64,000 nucleotides of DNA from NCBI RefSeq assembly GCF_963678635.1, contig NW_026970697.1:186001-250000 (forward strand), given 5' to 3'. The notes under the pieces were generated by a model that was given only the letters and a program-made list of their open reading frames with translations, did no database searches and was not told where the DNA came from. The translations under genes were made by a program, and so were the position numbers. The DNA is from Symsagittifera roscoffensis. Lineage: Eukaryota > Xenacoelomorpha > Acoela > Convolutidae. Within the stretch, counting starts at the first letter, position 1. Each line of letters starts with the position of its first letter. Positions 23,293 to 36,800 of this stretch are shown piece after piece.

Positions 23293-24720
23293 ATGAAACT
23301 AAGTTTTTTCAGTTTGCTTATTCAGATCATAATTACAAAACAAAGTGAAAAAGTATTTGAATTCTGCTCTTCTTACTCAAGATTACGTAGCAGAGTATGT
23401 GTATGTGACCCCAAAAACGGTTCATTATTGAGTTGTTCCGTAGAGCCGATGCCCAATTCGTATAATCCTGATATAGAGCGCAATAATTATTTAGATCTTT
23501 TTGCCTTGAAAACCACTCAATTTTCTCCTAAGTTTGAATTAATTTGCCCTACTATAAATGCATCTCAAACGAAAAGAGTTTCGGTAGAACTCAATAGCTT
23601 GAAACTGAAAACATTGACCCCAATTTACCGTGCGTTTGATGATTTGCTTAGCTGCGAACCGAAGGTTTTTGTCATGATTGACCTGAACTTAGTGAATGGC
23701 AGAGACATTGAAGCTATCGGAAATTTTAATTTTTTCAATTTAGTAGAAGAATTACATTTTTCCAAAATTTTTGTGAGGAGTAACAGCACTTACATGAATG
23801 TGAAAGCCTTCAATTCTGTGAGAGTAGTTCGCTATGACAAAATTCAAGATATCTCATTGGTTTTTGACAATCCTTATCGTTATGATGGCCCTAAAGATGG
23901 TGTATACGAGCTTTCTATTTCAGATGTAAATATCGCAGGAAACAATTTCAACTATCTGATAAGACCTGGCGATGGTAAATTTAGTTGGGGTATTGATCAC
24001 TTTTACCCAAAAATTTTTCAGTCTAATTTTACTGACAGTTTTCTACGTGTTAAATTTCTCAGCGGTCCAAAATACCTCCATAAAGAAACTTTACTTAATT
24101 TGAGAAGAATATCTCGTATTCACTTGGGAAGTTCTTTTCTGAGAATTGAATATGGAACTCTACTGAATGGGAGGGTGGTTAGGGCATTTAATATCCAAGA
24201 TTATTTCTTTAGCTTTAGAGATGTTTCTTCATTCACAACTGGAAAATGTGAAGAAATTCCTAATTGTGACGCTTGCGTTGTATGTTTTATGCATCAATAT
24301 GGTTTTCACAGATTAAAAGACAAAGTAGCCGCGCTCTGTTTATCAAATTCGTCAACGTCAAAACCGATGAAGAAATGCTACTGGACTTCTAGACAAAATT
24401 TGACACAAGTCGGAGAGTTTCCTGTTTTTCAGCCAGACGAGGACGGCATCGAAGTTTGCGAGAGTTTCCCTGAAGATCTCAGGGAACACCTGAACGCAAA
24501 TTACAGTGAAAATTATTTTAACTACTGGGTCAAACCAATCACAAATGCAGTAACAGCAACAATAAAAAGCTCAGAACCGCAAACTAATTCTGAGCGTGAC
24601 TTCCTCCCATCTTTTTGGGATAGACTACTCGAACTGGAATGCAAGGGATTTAATGTCATATCTAATACTAAATGGCTGATGTGTAGTTGGTTTATCAGCT
24701 CAAAACTTGCCAGCATTTGA
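23293..24720 (+). CDS. Putative secreted glycoprotein of unknown family
   Basis: A single uninterrupted frame of 475 codons from the first ATG (23,293); the frame is open 40 codons further upstream but without an ATG. MKLSFFSLLIQIIIT looks like a signal peptide. It is followed by a cysteine-containing segment (CSSY..CVCDPKNGSLLSCS) resembling an N-terminal cap of leucine-rich-repeat ectodomains, then about 250 residues of alternating hydrophobic strands with irregular L/I/V spacing, then a second cysteine cluster (C.EIPNCDACVVC...C...KKCYW). Seven N-glycosylation sequons are present. No membrane helix is evident near the C-terminus. I do not recognise the family; a diverged LRR or beta-solenoid ectodomain is possible. 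It lies between the two diverging FReD genes. AATAAA occurs near 25,074. Confidence 0.75.
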   Translation: MKLSFFSLLIQIIITKQSEKVFEFCSSYSRLRSRVCVCDPKNGSLLSCSVEPMPNSYNPDIERNNYLDLFALKTTQFSPKFELICPTINASQTKRVSVELNSLKLKTLTPIYRAFDDLLSCEPKVFVMIDLNLVNGRDIEAIGNFNFFNLVEELHFSKIFVRSNSTYMNVKAFNSVRVVRYDKIQDISLVFDNPYRYDGPKDGVYELSISDVNIAGNNFNYLIRPGDGKFSWGIDHFYPKIFQSNFTDSFLRVKFLSGPKYLHKETLLNLRRISRIHLGSSFLRIEYGTLLNGRVVRAFNIQDYFFSFRDVSSFTTGKCEEIPNCDACVVCFMHQYGFHRLKDKVAALCLSNSSTSKPMKKCYWTSRQNLTQVGEFPVFQPDEDGIEVCESFPEDLREHLNANYSENYFNYWVKPITNAVTATIKSSEPQTNSERDFLPSFWDRLLELECKGFNVISNTKWLMCSWFISSKLASI

Positions 24721-25506
24721 ACGTTAGTTGGGTCAGGACTGACAAACTCTGCTACTTGAAACTAAGACATTTTTTTGAAAGTTTAAGTTCAAACCCATTG
24801 TTTTTTATACTCGTTCATTTTTTATGAGATAAAGAAAAAACGTAAAAAACCTTGTAGGAAAAACCTTTTGGCCAATGTTTGGCCGTAAAAAACATTGTAG
24901 GAAAACCTCAAACATTAAAAATGGGTGGGAGAGGAAAGAATTTTGGAGAAATGGTTAACTTTCAAGGTATTGAAAGAAAATTTGTTTTGATTGATTAGTT
25001 CCATTAAAGGTTATTAAATCTCGAGCAAGAATCGAACAGAACTACTTCTGTTTGTTAATCAATTAATGTGGTGTTTAATAAATACTGAACTGTTCAATTG
25101 TAAAAAAAAAACTTGTGCAATCGGAAAGAATGTCAAGGATCTTATGCTTGAGGCTCTACAAACGAGAAAGCACCAAGCTCACTAACTCATCGTAAACATA
25201 CATAATTAGTTGCCAACTAGCTCTTATACGTTTTATTTTCAATTTTCCTCCAGAAATATGGACTTGTTTGTTGTCTATGTCTTGGTTTGGTTTAAAACTG
25301 AATGAAATTTTCACTAAAATTCAAAATAAAAATGATGTGGTTTGTGCCCGTACTATTTTCAGAGTTGTTGATGATTTGAGGTAGCTTCAAACTCTAAGTC
25401 CAGATAAGGCAATAAAAATTATAGGGTGATTCAAGACAACTGACAAGAGAGTTGTCGTCAGTTTTTTTCAGATTTTTCATTTTCAGTTTTTCTGTTTTAC
25501 GCAACA
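24721..25506. other. 3' flank of the spacer gene up to the gap
   Basis: No gene seen. Contains a short repeated phrase (CGTAAAAAAC.TTGTAGGAAAA at 24,841 and 24,885) and an AATAAA near 25,074. Confidence 0.5.
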
Positions 25507-25706
25507 NNNNNNNNNNNNNNNNNNNNNNNNNNNNNNNNNNNNNNNNNNNNNNNNNNNNNNNNNNNNNNNNNNNNNNNNNNNNNNNNNNNNNNNNNNNNNN
25601 NNNNNNNNNNNNNNNNNNNNNNNNNNNNNNNNNNNNNNNNNNNNNNNNNNNNNNNNNNNNNNNNNNNNNNNNNNNNNNNNNNNNNNNNNNNNNNNNNNNN
25701 NNNNNN
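25507..25706. other. Assembly gap, 200 N
   Basis: Exactly 200 N, a conventional placeholder of unknown true length. It lies in the spacer between the inverted arms, so the relative orientation and distance of the arms depend on this join. Confidence 0.98.
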
Positions 25707-26480
25707 GTTCAAACTAATTGTAGTTTCAACACCAGAACAATTTGAAATAAACTTAGAATACAGTTGTTCTCATTCTGGAACCAACTCGCGCAAACCGGTG
25801 TACACTAGGTCTATTGAGAATAGGAGATATAAGAGTAAGATTAAGATCGGTATTCGACTAAGAAGTTGCACGAATCTATCTGTCTATCTGGCCGAAAATA
25901 AGATAGCGTGACGAGCAGACGGTGTACCCTATCTGAAATTAGTCTATGAGTACAGTACAAGATACACAACTCAGTTCTTCCAAGAGGGAAGAATTGTCAC
26001 TATTCTACTATAAAAAAAATCAACTAATTGTAATAGTTTTCGGATATTGAATTATATTTCGGATATTTCCTATTCAAGAAAACTTTTAGCTGCGAACCTG
26101 AAATAACTTCTACTGACAAAACGTTACAAACTGATAAATCGTGAAAAACTCAACCACAAACTATGAGACAAAACAGTCAGTTTTTCAGTTATTTTAACAA
26201 TTCTGCCTTCTTTTAGTTGGTGCTATTTGAGAAAAATTTAAGTTTCGAAACGTTAAATGTCAAGAACGCTTAGTTGAAAATTTTTGTTTGCGAACGTGAA
26301 GTTTCTTTCGCTGAAAAAACGTTAAAAACTGGTAAAAAAAGTTGAAAACTCATTCAAAAAATTTTGGAACAAAAAAGAGTCATTTTATTCTAACAATTCT
26401 GCCTTTCTGCCTTTTTGGATGTTTTTGAGAAAACTTTTGCTTCCTATTTTTACATTTCAGAATTGTTACCAAATAAATAT
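25707..26480. repeat. Spacer with a ~190-base tandem duplication
   Basis: No gene. A unit at about 26,075-26,240 (TTTTAGCTGCGAACCTGAA..., ending ACAATTCTGCCTTCTTTTAG) is repeated with divergence at about 26,280-26,430 (TTTGTTTGCGAACGTGAAG..., ending ACAATTCTGCCTTTCTG). Confidence 0.6.
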
Positions 26481-27634
26481 AACGTTATGCTACTACCAAA
26501 TTAATAGTTCAAATGTTCATTATTAGGTTCTTACACAAGCAACACATGCATTAACGCATGGAAGAGACTTCACGCTTATCCGTACTTTATGGAATTAGAG
26601 ATATCAGTATGACCGTTTTTCCACATTTGTGGAATAATGGTATAGGCAGCGACCCGATGGTATTATTACGTACCCTATTTCCTGAATTATGGAAATTTTG
26701 TATGAAATTTGTGGAATTAGGGTAATTAAAATGAAAATAGGTGACAACTTAGTACACAAAAAGCCCTGCGGGTAACACGACGGTGGTTTTATAAGAACGG
26801 ATTAGCTGTCGCATGGCGTCACGTAATGTTGACTATAGTTCTTTTTGACACAGGTTTGATGGTATTTCATCATGAAAATTACAATGAGTGCAAAAGCTGG
26901 TAATTTGTAGTCGATAAGTATTTGTTCATTGATGATATATATTTTTTTATTTTTCGTTCTGGAAGGGAAGAAAGGACCAAAACGGCGATTTGCAGTAGAT
27001 TTTAGAAGTTTTCAAAAATGATGTTTATAATTTTTAGAATTCATGATTCGTTTTGTTTTTCAGGGTTTTGTTCATTTTTTTTGACACCTTTCGTTGTCGT
27101 TCGAGGTTTGTTTTTTAATAATTGTTAATAATTATTAGTCTTTTGTCAAAAATTGGTCGTGTTTTTGACTATATAAATGTTGAAAAAAAATAAAGGAAAG
27201 CAGAAATATATTTTCTGGTTGAATTTTTTTTCCTTTCGATATTTTCATAATGTTACAATGCATCAGCTTAAATATTTTGATTTTCGAATTTGTGTCTTAT
27301 TAGTAATTTTAATCAAAAACTTTTAATCAAAAAAACTCGCCAATTTTTGTATAGAGAGATGCCATCTTTCGTGTAGTTTTAAAAGTAAAGCCGTTTTTTT
27401 GTTGAAGCTGTCAGTTTATACGGCAGAAAGTGCATTCACAATAGTAAATTAAGCCAGAGCTACTTTTAACTTTAAATTTTACATTATATGAAAACCAGAT
27501 CATGTGTTTTTATATGATGCAATAATCAAACTTAAAAACAGCGCTTCGGTCTGCGTTTCAATTTTAATTTTCAATTCTGTTGCAAAAAGTTAAAGCTTGA
27601 ACAAAAAAACATCAGTTCTAAAAATTACGCAGAA
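26481..27634 (+). promoter_or_regulatory. 5' flank of FReD gene B
   Basis: Partner of 18,899-20,083. TATATAA at 27,172 is not conserved in arm A. The CAG at 27,630-27,632, two bases before ATG, is conserved in both arms and could be a 5' UTR or spliced-leader acceptor. No specific regulatory site can be named. Confidence 0.3.
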
Positions 27635-27886
27635 ATGGCTTCCCCCAAAGCAAAACCTGATGAGGTTAAATTTGAGCTTGAAGAAAAAAATAGTAGTAAT
27701 ATCAGCACTCAACTCAATCAAGTTGACGAGTCACTTGGAAAACCAGAAGTCAATGTCATCTACGAAGAGCCGGTGTATGTTCAGCAGACTAAACTGGATC
27801 ATGGTGCAACTGAAGGAACCAAAGGCTCAATGTTATGCTGGAAAGTTGTCGTGGTTGTTTTGTCTATAGCTGTCGTTGTGCTGACA
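27635..27886 (+). CDS. First coding exon: cytosolic tail and membrane helix, copy B
   Basis: 84 codons, donor GTAAGT in phase 0. The tail carries the invariant PEVNVIYEEPVYVQQTKLD stretch flanked by variable stretches. The helix VVVVVLSIAVVVLT is identical to copy A. Versus copy A there are 14 replacement codons and a single silent codon (CTG/CTT). Confidence 0.82.
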
Positions 27887-30800
27887 GTAAGTGAAATCTT
27901 TTCGAATCACTATTCCTAAATTGATTGTGTGTTTCCAGAGTTTTTTTGATCAGATTTGTTCATACTCATCATATTCAATTGTTCCCATTCTATTGTTTTT
28001 CAACATGTTGAAACATATCTTTTTTTCGACTGATCCATTGACAAGCAAAAATAGATAAAAAATCACAAATGCTGTAATTTATAGTTTTTTCTATCTTTTT
28101 TCAATCAGAAATATCTCGTACGGTTTTGCAAAAAAATTAAACCAACCCAACGTCAGCATGGCCATCATGGCCATCATGGTGAGTTTGATTGAAATATTTT
28201 GCAAAACTGTTCCTTAAATGATGTGCAGTTCTTTGTGGTTTTTCCAGGCGTACGGACGTGTGTAACTATAGATTGCTACTGCAACACAGTTGCTTTGTCT
28301 GAAAATACGAGAAATTTCTGCTACTCACCTCAGTTTCATCTAAGAAATAAGTATAATAATAACTTCCTTTTACATTATAACATGATTTACATGATTTAGG
28401 TAGTTAGAAAACCCGTTAAGCACACTAAAAAAACGGGTTGAACAGTCATTTAGATATGCTTGTCTTAGATTTTTGTTTTCGATGTTTATATTGGAGTACT
28501 AAGTTTGCTCTGATATAGCAGAAAACCATTTTTTATTTAAAAAAAAGGTACATATAAAAGAAGTCATTCTTATCTAGTTTTGATAAGTTTCTTTTTCACT
28601 GTCACATTTTTTGTTTTCAAATTTTATTTGTGGATTTTTTTCGTAACAAATTTTTTCTGTATATGTAATCTGCGGGAGGACCAACAACCTGTTGATTGTT
28701 AGATTTACTCAAAATGAGCATCAATAGAACCCCAAATTATCATGATTGTCTTTGGATGCGTCTTTAGAATAAGGATGTTTTTTACAGGGAGGGGGTTTTA
28801 CTCTCATGTATTAGGATAGACAATAAATTTCCGAGACAACACCTTACGTATTAAGAAAAAAAACAGATATACCATGTACTAAAATAGACTTCAAATGAAT
28901 TTACTGCGTTGTTCACGCTTTTACTACAAACTTTTCTACAATTTTAGAAGTTTAGTATGTATTCCATCTCAAAATGGAGGTTAGCTCATTGTTTTTACGC
29001 GGTAAAAAATTAGCATCAAAGTTTTGAACGAGCAATTTACAAAACTGTACCATAATTGATGTGCAGTTTTTATGGTTTTTCTAAGAGTACGGACAAATGT
29101 AACGATGGCTTACTGCTGTAACACAGTTGCGTTGTCTTAAAATACCAAACTTTTCTGCTACTCAACTCAGATTCAACTAAGAAATAAGTGTTCAATTATT
29201 ACGTCCTTTCAAATGATTCACCTATTTGGTTTATTACGGTGTAATACAATTATGTTCCAGGTAATTAGAAAACCCGTTAAGCATACTAAAAAAAGGTTGA
29301 ACAGTCATTCAGATATGCTTGTCTTAGGTTTTTGTTTTCGATGTTTATATTGGAGTACTAAGTTTGCTCTGATATAGCAGAAAACCATTTTTTATTTCGA
29401 AAAAAAGGTACATATAAAAGAAGTCATTCTTATCTAGTTTTGATAAGTTTCTTTTTCACTGTCACATTTTTGGTTTTCAAATTTTATTTGTGGATTTTTT
29501 TCGAAACAAATCTGTTCCACTGAAAACTAGTGACAAAATTTGTAAAATTGGCGGAAAATTTTCTTTCGATATTTCTCACGTTAAAAAAAATTATGATTGT
29601 ACGCTGCATTGGCTGATAAATTTTTAGGTTATACAGGATTGATACGTGTCTAATTGTAATTTTTTAGCTTTTTTATTAAGGTTGTTTTCTATCCTGAAAA
29701 CGATTTGAATTTTAATTGAGTGCTGTTTATAACAAATTACATATTCTCTGAGTTTAGAGTAACCTCAACAATTTTTCTATGCGTAGTTTTAGAACTAATG
29801 TCTTGTTTTCATCGTCCAAGCAGTCTTACTTTGCGTCAGAATGAATACTCGAAATGGATAATCACACCTAATTTTTTTCTTTTAATTGTACTTCATGTGA
29901 AAATAAATTCATGCTTTTTCATATAATTCATGTTCATTACATGATAAATCAAATAAAGCTAGATCAACAACGCTATGGAAAAAAAACATCATAAATCAAG
30001 GATTCCTATTTATAAACAATTGAACTGTAATGTAAATCTGCTGGAGGATCAACAACTTGTTGATTGTTAGATTTACTCAAAATGAGCATCATTAGAACCC
30101 AAAATTGTCATGATTGCCTTTGGATGTGTCTTTAGAAATGAGGATGTTTTTTGCAGGGAGGGGGGTTTACTCTCATGTATCAGGATAGACAATAAGTTTC
30201 CGAGACAACACCTTACGTATTAAGAAAAAAAAACAGATTTACCATGTACTAAAATAGACTTCATATGAATTTACTGCGTCGTTTACGATTTTACTACAAA
30301 TTTTCCTACAATTTTAGAAGTTTAGTATGTATTCCATCTCAAAATCGAGGTTAGCTTAATGTTTTTCCGCGGTAAAAAATTAGCATCAAAGTTTTGAACG
30401 AGCAATTTACAAAACTGTACCATAATTGATGTGCAGTTTTTTATGGTTTTTCTAAGAGTACGGACAAATGTAACAATATCTTACTGCTGTAATACAGTTG
30501 CGTTGTCTTAAAATATCAAATTTTTCTGCTACTCAATCAGATTTAACTAAGAAATAAGTGTTCAATTATTACGTCCTTTCAAATGATTCACCTATTTGGT
30601 TTATTACGGTTTAATACAATTATGTTCCAGGTAATTAGAAAACACGTTAAGCATACTAAAAAAAGTTGAACAGTCATTCAGATATGCTCGTCTTAGATTT
30701 TTGTTTTCGATGCTTATATTGGAGTTCTAAGTTTGCTCTGATATACCAGAAAACCATTTTTCATTTTGAAAAAAAAGGTTTACATAAAAGAAGTCATTCT

Positions 30801-33800
30801 TATCTAGTTTTGATAATTTTCTCTTCCACTTTTATATTTTTTTTGTTTCAAATTTCACTTGTGGATTTTTTTCGATACAAATATGTTCCACTGAAACCTA
30901 GTGACTAAATTTGAAAAATGGCAGAAATTTTTCTTTCGATTTTTCTCACATTTAAAAAACTTATGATAGTACACTGCATTAGCTGATACGTTTTTGGCTT
31001 ATATAGGATTGATAGGTGTCTAATTGTAATTTTTAAGATTTTTGTAAAAAGGTTGTTTTTTATCCTGAAAACGATTTGAATTTTGATTGAGTGCGGTTAA
31101 TAACAAAATTTATACTCTATGAGTTTAGAGTAACCTCAACAATTTTTCTATGCGTAGTTTTAGAACTACTGTCTTGTTTTTATCGTCCAAGCAGTCATAT
31201 TTGCGTCAGAATGAATACTCGAAATGGATAATCACATCTAACTTTTTTTTTTAAATTGTTCTTCAGAGAAACGCTTTTTTGATTTTCAAGTTTTCATGTT
31301 CATTACATGATAACTCAAATAAAGCTAGATCAACAACGCAATGGAAAAAAAACATCATAAATCAAGGATTCCTATTTATAAACAATTGAACAATCTTATG
31401 GAGGACCAACAACCTGTTGATTGTTAGATTTACTCAAAATGAGCATCATTAGAACCCAAAATTGTCATGATTGCCTTTGGATTTGTCTTTAGAATAAGGA
31501 TGTTTTTTACAGGGAGGGGGGTTTACTCTCATGTATTAGGATTGACAAAAAGTTTCCGAGACATCACCTTACGTATTAGGAAAAGAACAGATTTACCATG
31601 TAATAAAATAGACTTCATATCAATTTACTGCATCGTTTACGCTTTTATTACGTATTCTCCTACAATTTTAGAAGTTTGGTATGTATTCCATGTCAAAATG
31701 GAGGTTAACTCATTCTTTTTTCGAGGTAAGAAATTAGCATCAAAGTATTGAACGAGCAGTTTACAAAACTGTTCCATAATTGATGTGCAGTTCTGTGTGG
31801 TTTTTCTAAGAGTACGGACGCATCTAACTATCAAAAATTATGATTTTACGCTGCATTAGCTGATATATTATTGGCTCATATAGGATTGATGCGTTCTAAT
31901 GGTAATTGTTTCGATTTTTTATAAAGTTGTTTCTATCCTTAAAAATTTATATGAATTCGAATTGAGTGCTGTTATTTACAAGTTATATGCTCCTTGAGTT
32001 TATAGTAACCTCAACAATTTTTCTATGCGTAGTTTTTGAATTATTATCTTGTTTTTTTTTTGCGTCATATTTTGCGTCAGTATGAATACTCGAATTGGAT
32101 AATCACACCATTTTTTTTAAATCGTACTCCATGGTTTTTCATATGATGCAATGAAAAAAAAACATTAGAAACGCTCTTTTTTTATTTTCAAATTTTTAAG
32201 TTAAGTTCATTTCATGGCAGCTCGATTGAAGACAGATCAACAAGGTATGGGAAGCAAAACATCTTAAATCAAGGATTTCAGTTTACAGATAATGGAACTC
32301 AAAGCAAATATATGTAATCTGCGGGAAGACCAACAACCTGTTGATTTTTAGATTCACTCAAAATGAGCATCATAAGAATTCAAAATTGTCATTATTGCCT
32401 TTGGATGCGTCTTTAGAAATGAGGATAATTTTTTGGGGGGAGGAGTGTTTACCCTCATTTATAAGGATAGAAAATAAACATACGGGTAGCACCCTACGTA
32501 TTAAGAAAGTGAACAGATTTACCATGTATCAAAATAAATTTCACAGTTTCAGTCGGTGAGTGGTAAGTTTCAAAAAACTTTGGGCGCCCAGTGTTTAAAA
32601 CAAATGGCGCCCATTTTCGCCGATACGGCAGTGTTTAAGATTCTAAATTTTTTCTGGATAAAGATTTTGAGCGGTCAACCCACGCACAACGCTTAAGAAA
32701 ATCATTTTTTGAAAAAAAAAATGTTTACCGAGAGTGTATCAATTTATTGCATCGTTTACGCTTTTACTACGTATTCTCGTAGGTTTTTAGAAGTTTAGTA
32801 TGTATTCCATCTCAAAGTGGAAATTAACTCATTGTTTTTTGAGGTACAAAATTAGCATCAAAGTATTAAACGAGCAGTTTGTATGAATTGACTCACCTTG
32901 TGGGTTGTCATAATTGTACAGTGGTGTACGCGGGCTAATTCCTCAATCAGTTAAAAATAGTTTTTGGAATTTTGCCTGAATATTTTTCTAATTGTCATTA
33001 AAAGTAAGAACAGTAAGTCTATTATAAACCAAATTGGACGTAGTGAATCTTTCCTCTTCAAAATCAAACTAGTTTTGATTAGATTGAGGCATGGATAGCA
33101 GCACAAAATAAATAGTTGAATATTCACTGTGAAACTTAAAATACATGTAATTTCTAATGCAAAAATGTTGCAACACTTTTGAATTTTCAAAAATTATTAG
33201 TACATTTTAAAACAAAAACTTCATTTTTTTTCCTCAAAACGTGCGTCATCTAGTTAAAAACAACCACGTTAACTAGTGACGTAACATCTAAACCGAAGTG
33301 TTACAATTTTGTCAAAACAATGGTTATAGAAAACTTCTCACTAAATCAAGACTGCCCTGATTGTCATCAGATTAGATCAAAAGTCTGTCATCATAAAATT
33401 GAAAAATGTAATAGTTTTCTCCATATTTGCAATAATCGTTTTGCATTTCATTGAAAAGAAACTCGGAAGTCAAAATATTTGAGAAATTAGAGCGCTTGAA
33501 AAATTTATGAAAATATTAGAAAAATGAAATATTGGAACGCATGAATGAAAACAAAAATCATTTGCATAGTTTCGCGCACTTTTCGGTGCTCTTTCACAAT
33601 CTTCCAAGCTCATTCACAATTTCCATTCATTTTTCCCTCAGAAAGAGCAAAAACATACTCTTCAACCGTTAGAACATAGGTTGAAGATAGCCTCGTGCAA
33701 AAGAGCAGCACTCGGGCACTTCGAGCCCCCAGGTCGGGCTCTTTTTCGCTCGGGCATCTTTCAACTAAGTTCTAACTGCTACAAAGAAATCATTTATCGA

Positions 33801-36800
33801 ATGTCAACCAAAAAAATAAAAGACTTAATACACAAGGCATTGTCAGACAATTAAACCAGAAAAAGTGAAGTCACTAGATTTTTTAAAGAAAAACAAAAGT
33901 ACAAGAAAAACTAAACCAGAAAACAAAAGGAAGAGTATGTTTTTGCCCCTTCACACATGTTTTTTACCGACAAGGTATGAATGAAAAATGAAATGGAAGA
34001 ACGTATGAATGAAAAAAGAAATGATTTGGATACTTTCGCGCACGCGCACTTTTCCGGGCTTTTTCACAATTTTCCGGGCTCTTCCACAATTTTCCGGCAT
34101 CTTTCCCTCAGAAGGAGTAAAAACATACTCTTCAACAGTTAGAACATAGTTGAAGATGGCCTCGTGCAAAAGAGCAGCACTCGGGCACTTCGTGCCCTCA
34201 CGCCGGGCATCTTTCAACTATTTTCTAACTACAACAAAGATCAGTTCAAAGTGTCAGTCAAAAATGGCGGTATGCGTGACCCCAGAAGTCAAGTTTCAAA
34301 ACAATATAAGATAAACCATTTTTACATACCACTCACGTTGAATGGATCAAAATTTCGTTTAACAGAAGACTTTATTAAAAAGAACCATGGCAAAATTACA
34401 AGGACCTTACCTGATAATCGAGATTAACTATTAAGTTGTAGATACGTCACTTTGACGGACCGGGTTACATATTTAATATTTTCACAATGAACAATTAGAC
34501 ACTCCTAAATATCCCATTTTTAAAAGCAACAAAACATGAAACTGCTCCAAAACAAGCGAAAAAGGAACGTATGAAAAGCAGAAGACTCAAAGCAGGCCGA
34601 AAAATAGAAGAACACGGAAAACAGCAGCCAACCAGAAAGCATAAAAACGAGAGCAGACCAGGGCAGAATAAAAAAAGAAAAAACTGCTCGTTCCGTTTTT
34701 CTTTTAAGGTTTATGAGCAGTAATAACATAACAAATTAAATGTATTAAAACAAAATGATTTTTTTTAATTTGATTTTTTTAAATGAAAATCATCTACCCA
34801 ATTGCACTATACAGTTCAAAAGTATATTTTTTGCTCCCTGTTTCCAATTAAATAAGGCAAATAAGCTTCTTTACACGAATTTGGAACAATATCTACGACA
34901 GATTAAATCTCCGCTTACGCGTCAATAAAGAGCTGATTTGAATTACACGGACAAAATAAACAAAACTTGAATTTTCACACACGTTTTTCTCAAATTGTGT
35001 TAGGAATAGACAAAAGTGAGAAGAAAAAATGTTGCTTAGAATTTCACCAAAACTAATATGGTGTAGTTTTTTTCTCCGAATTTCTCAACCAAATTTTTAC
35101 CTCATAAAAGGATTATTTTGGCTTTTTGCAATCAATCAAGTTATACGCTGAAATTACTTTGTTAATAGATGAGCAAGTAATATCACAAGAAGCCTCATGT
35201 CTCTTATAAAGTCTCCAAAAACCTGTATGAGAGAAAATATTTTTGTCGTGGTAGTCAAGAAACCTGATTTATACTAACTAAAGTAAAAATATTTGCTTAA
35301 AAACAAATTTTAAACAAATAATTCAATTTTTTGGAGATTTAACCCTTCAAGAATTTTGTTGGGCTGTGCAAAAGGCTCCTTGTGATATATATTTCTCATC
35401 AATGAAAAATTAGTTTCAGCGTAAATCTTTAAAACCTGAAATAAGCCAAAATGACCCATTTTTGGGGTCAAATTTTGGCGCAAAATTTTGGAAAAAAAAA
35501 TGCACCCTATTGATTATATTGAGCTTCTAACTATTTTTTTTCTCTTCGCTTTTTGTCTAATTTTACCCCAAATTGAGAAAAACGTGTTTGAATTTTCGAA
35601 TTTCATTCCTTTGTTCCGGATAACTTAAATCAGCAACTTTACTAAAAACGATCACAGTAGGAATCATTTTCCAAATTTCAGCTCAAAACAACAATATCTT
35701 TTGAATGATATTAAAAAATGATACGTCAAAATTGGCTAGTTAAAAATTCAAGTTTTGCCTTAAAAAAACCCACCTCGAGCACGAATATTCCGTTACTTTA
35801 GTTGCAAAAGTCAAAAAAAAATCCGGAAAAGAAATCCATAGTTCACTTCAACTAATCTTAAAGAGGAAAAAGACAGCAGCCAAGCTGTCCTCAGCGGCGC
35901 TTCTCTTTGGAATCACTGGGCCTTCTCCGAAAAAGCTATACAAAAAATCCACCAGCAGAGACCGAAAAGGAAGAAATATCAACAGAAAGTTCTTGTGCTA
36001 ATAAAGTGCTATTTTTTATTGATGTTGGGAATCTTAATTAAATAGCATAGAGGGGATTATATTGTTAAGTAGATCGTAAAAATAGGCCAAATTCATTTGG
36101 TTTTTTGAGTAGTTTGGGAGTGAAATTCGACATTCCTTATCCAGAAGAAATTACGCACACATAAAAAATGCATAAATGCGTAAAGAATTGAATATGTGTC
36201 AAAAGTGCAACAAAATAATTTGAATAGCAAAAAACTATGATAAAACAAAAACTAATTGTTAGATGTAAAATAGACTTTGCATTTTTTTTGCAAAAAGAGA
36301 TCAGCAGAAAAACGAGTTGAAGTTTTTCAGCAATTGGACTCCGAACTAGGATAAAAGTCCCTAATTCGGCCACAAAAACAATTAAATCAAGATGAAATGA
36401 GACTCATTTCTCGGTTAATTGGAAATTCCGTAAAAACACCTGATTGTATGCAAATAGCGGTTTTTAAAAAATTACTTACGTGCACTGATCACAAATGCAT
36501 ATAAAGCCCCAGCGAAAACGAAAATTGAATTGAAAATTTAGAAGACGATATTGTCGGTTCTTAAAAGGAAAGAGTTGACGATTTTTTTGTTCAGACTCTT
36601 CTCGTAACTCTGACAATCTCCTTCTCAAACAAAACGAGCGACCTTGAATCAAGACTGAACTCAATGGAAACCAACCAATTGGACGAAAAACAAAAGGTAC
36701 GTTCATGTAACATGTCCGTTGTAATTAAGAAAAAGTATTTGAAAAAAAGTGAAAATAATTGCGACTAACATCATATTAGCAACAATTTAGCTGGGATTCC

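Noticed and set aside
27172-27180. TATA box upstream of FReD gene B
   Set aside because: Not conserved in the near-identical arm A and more than 450 bases from the start codon.
34164-34427. 87-codon plus-strand frame between hairpin B2 and the foldback element
   Set aside because: It starts inside the hairpin element, and the arm A counterpart near 9,050-9,310 is shifted by a one-base length change, so it is not a conserved coding frame.
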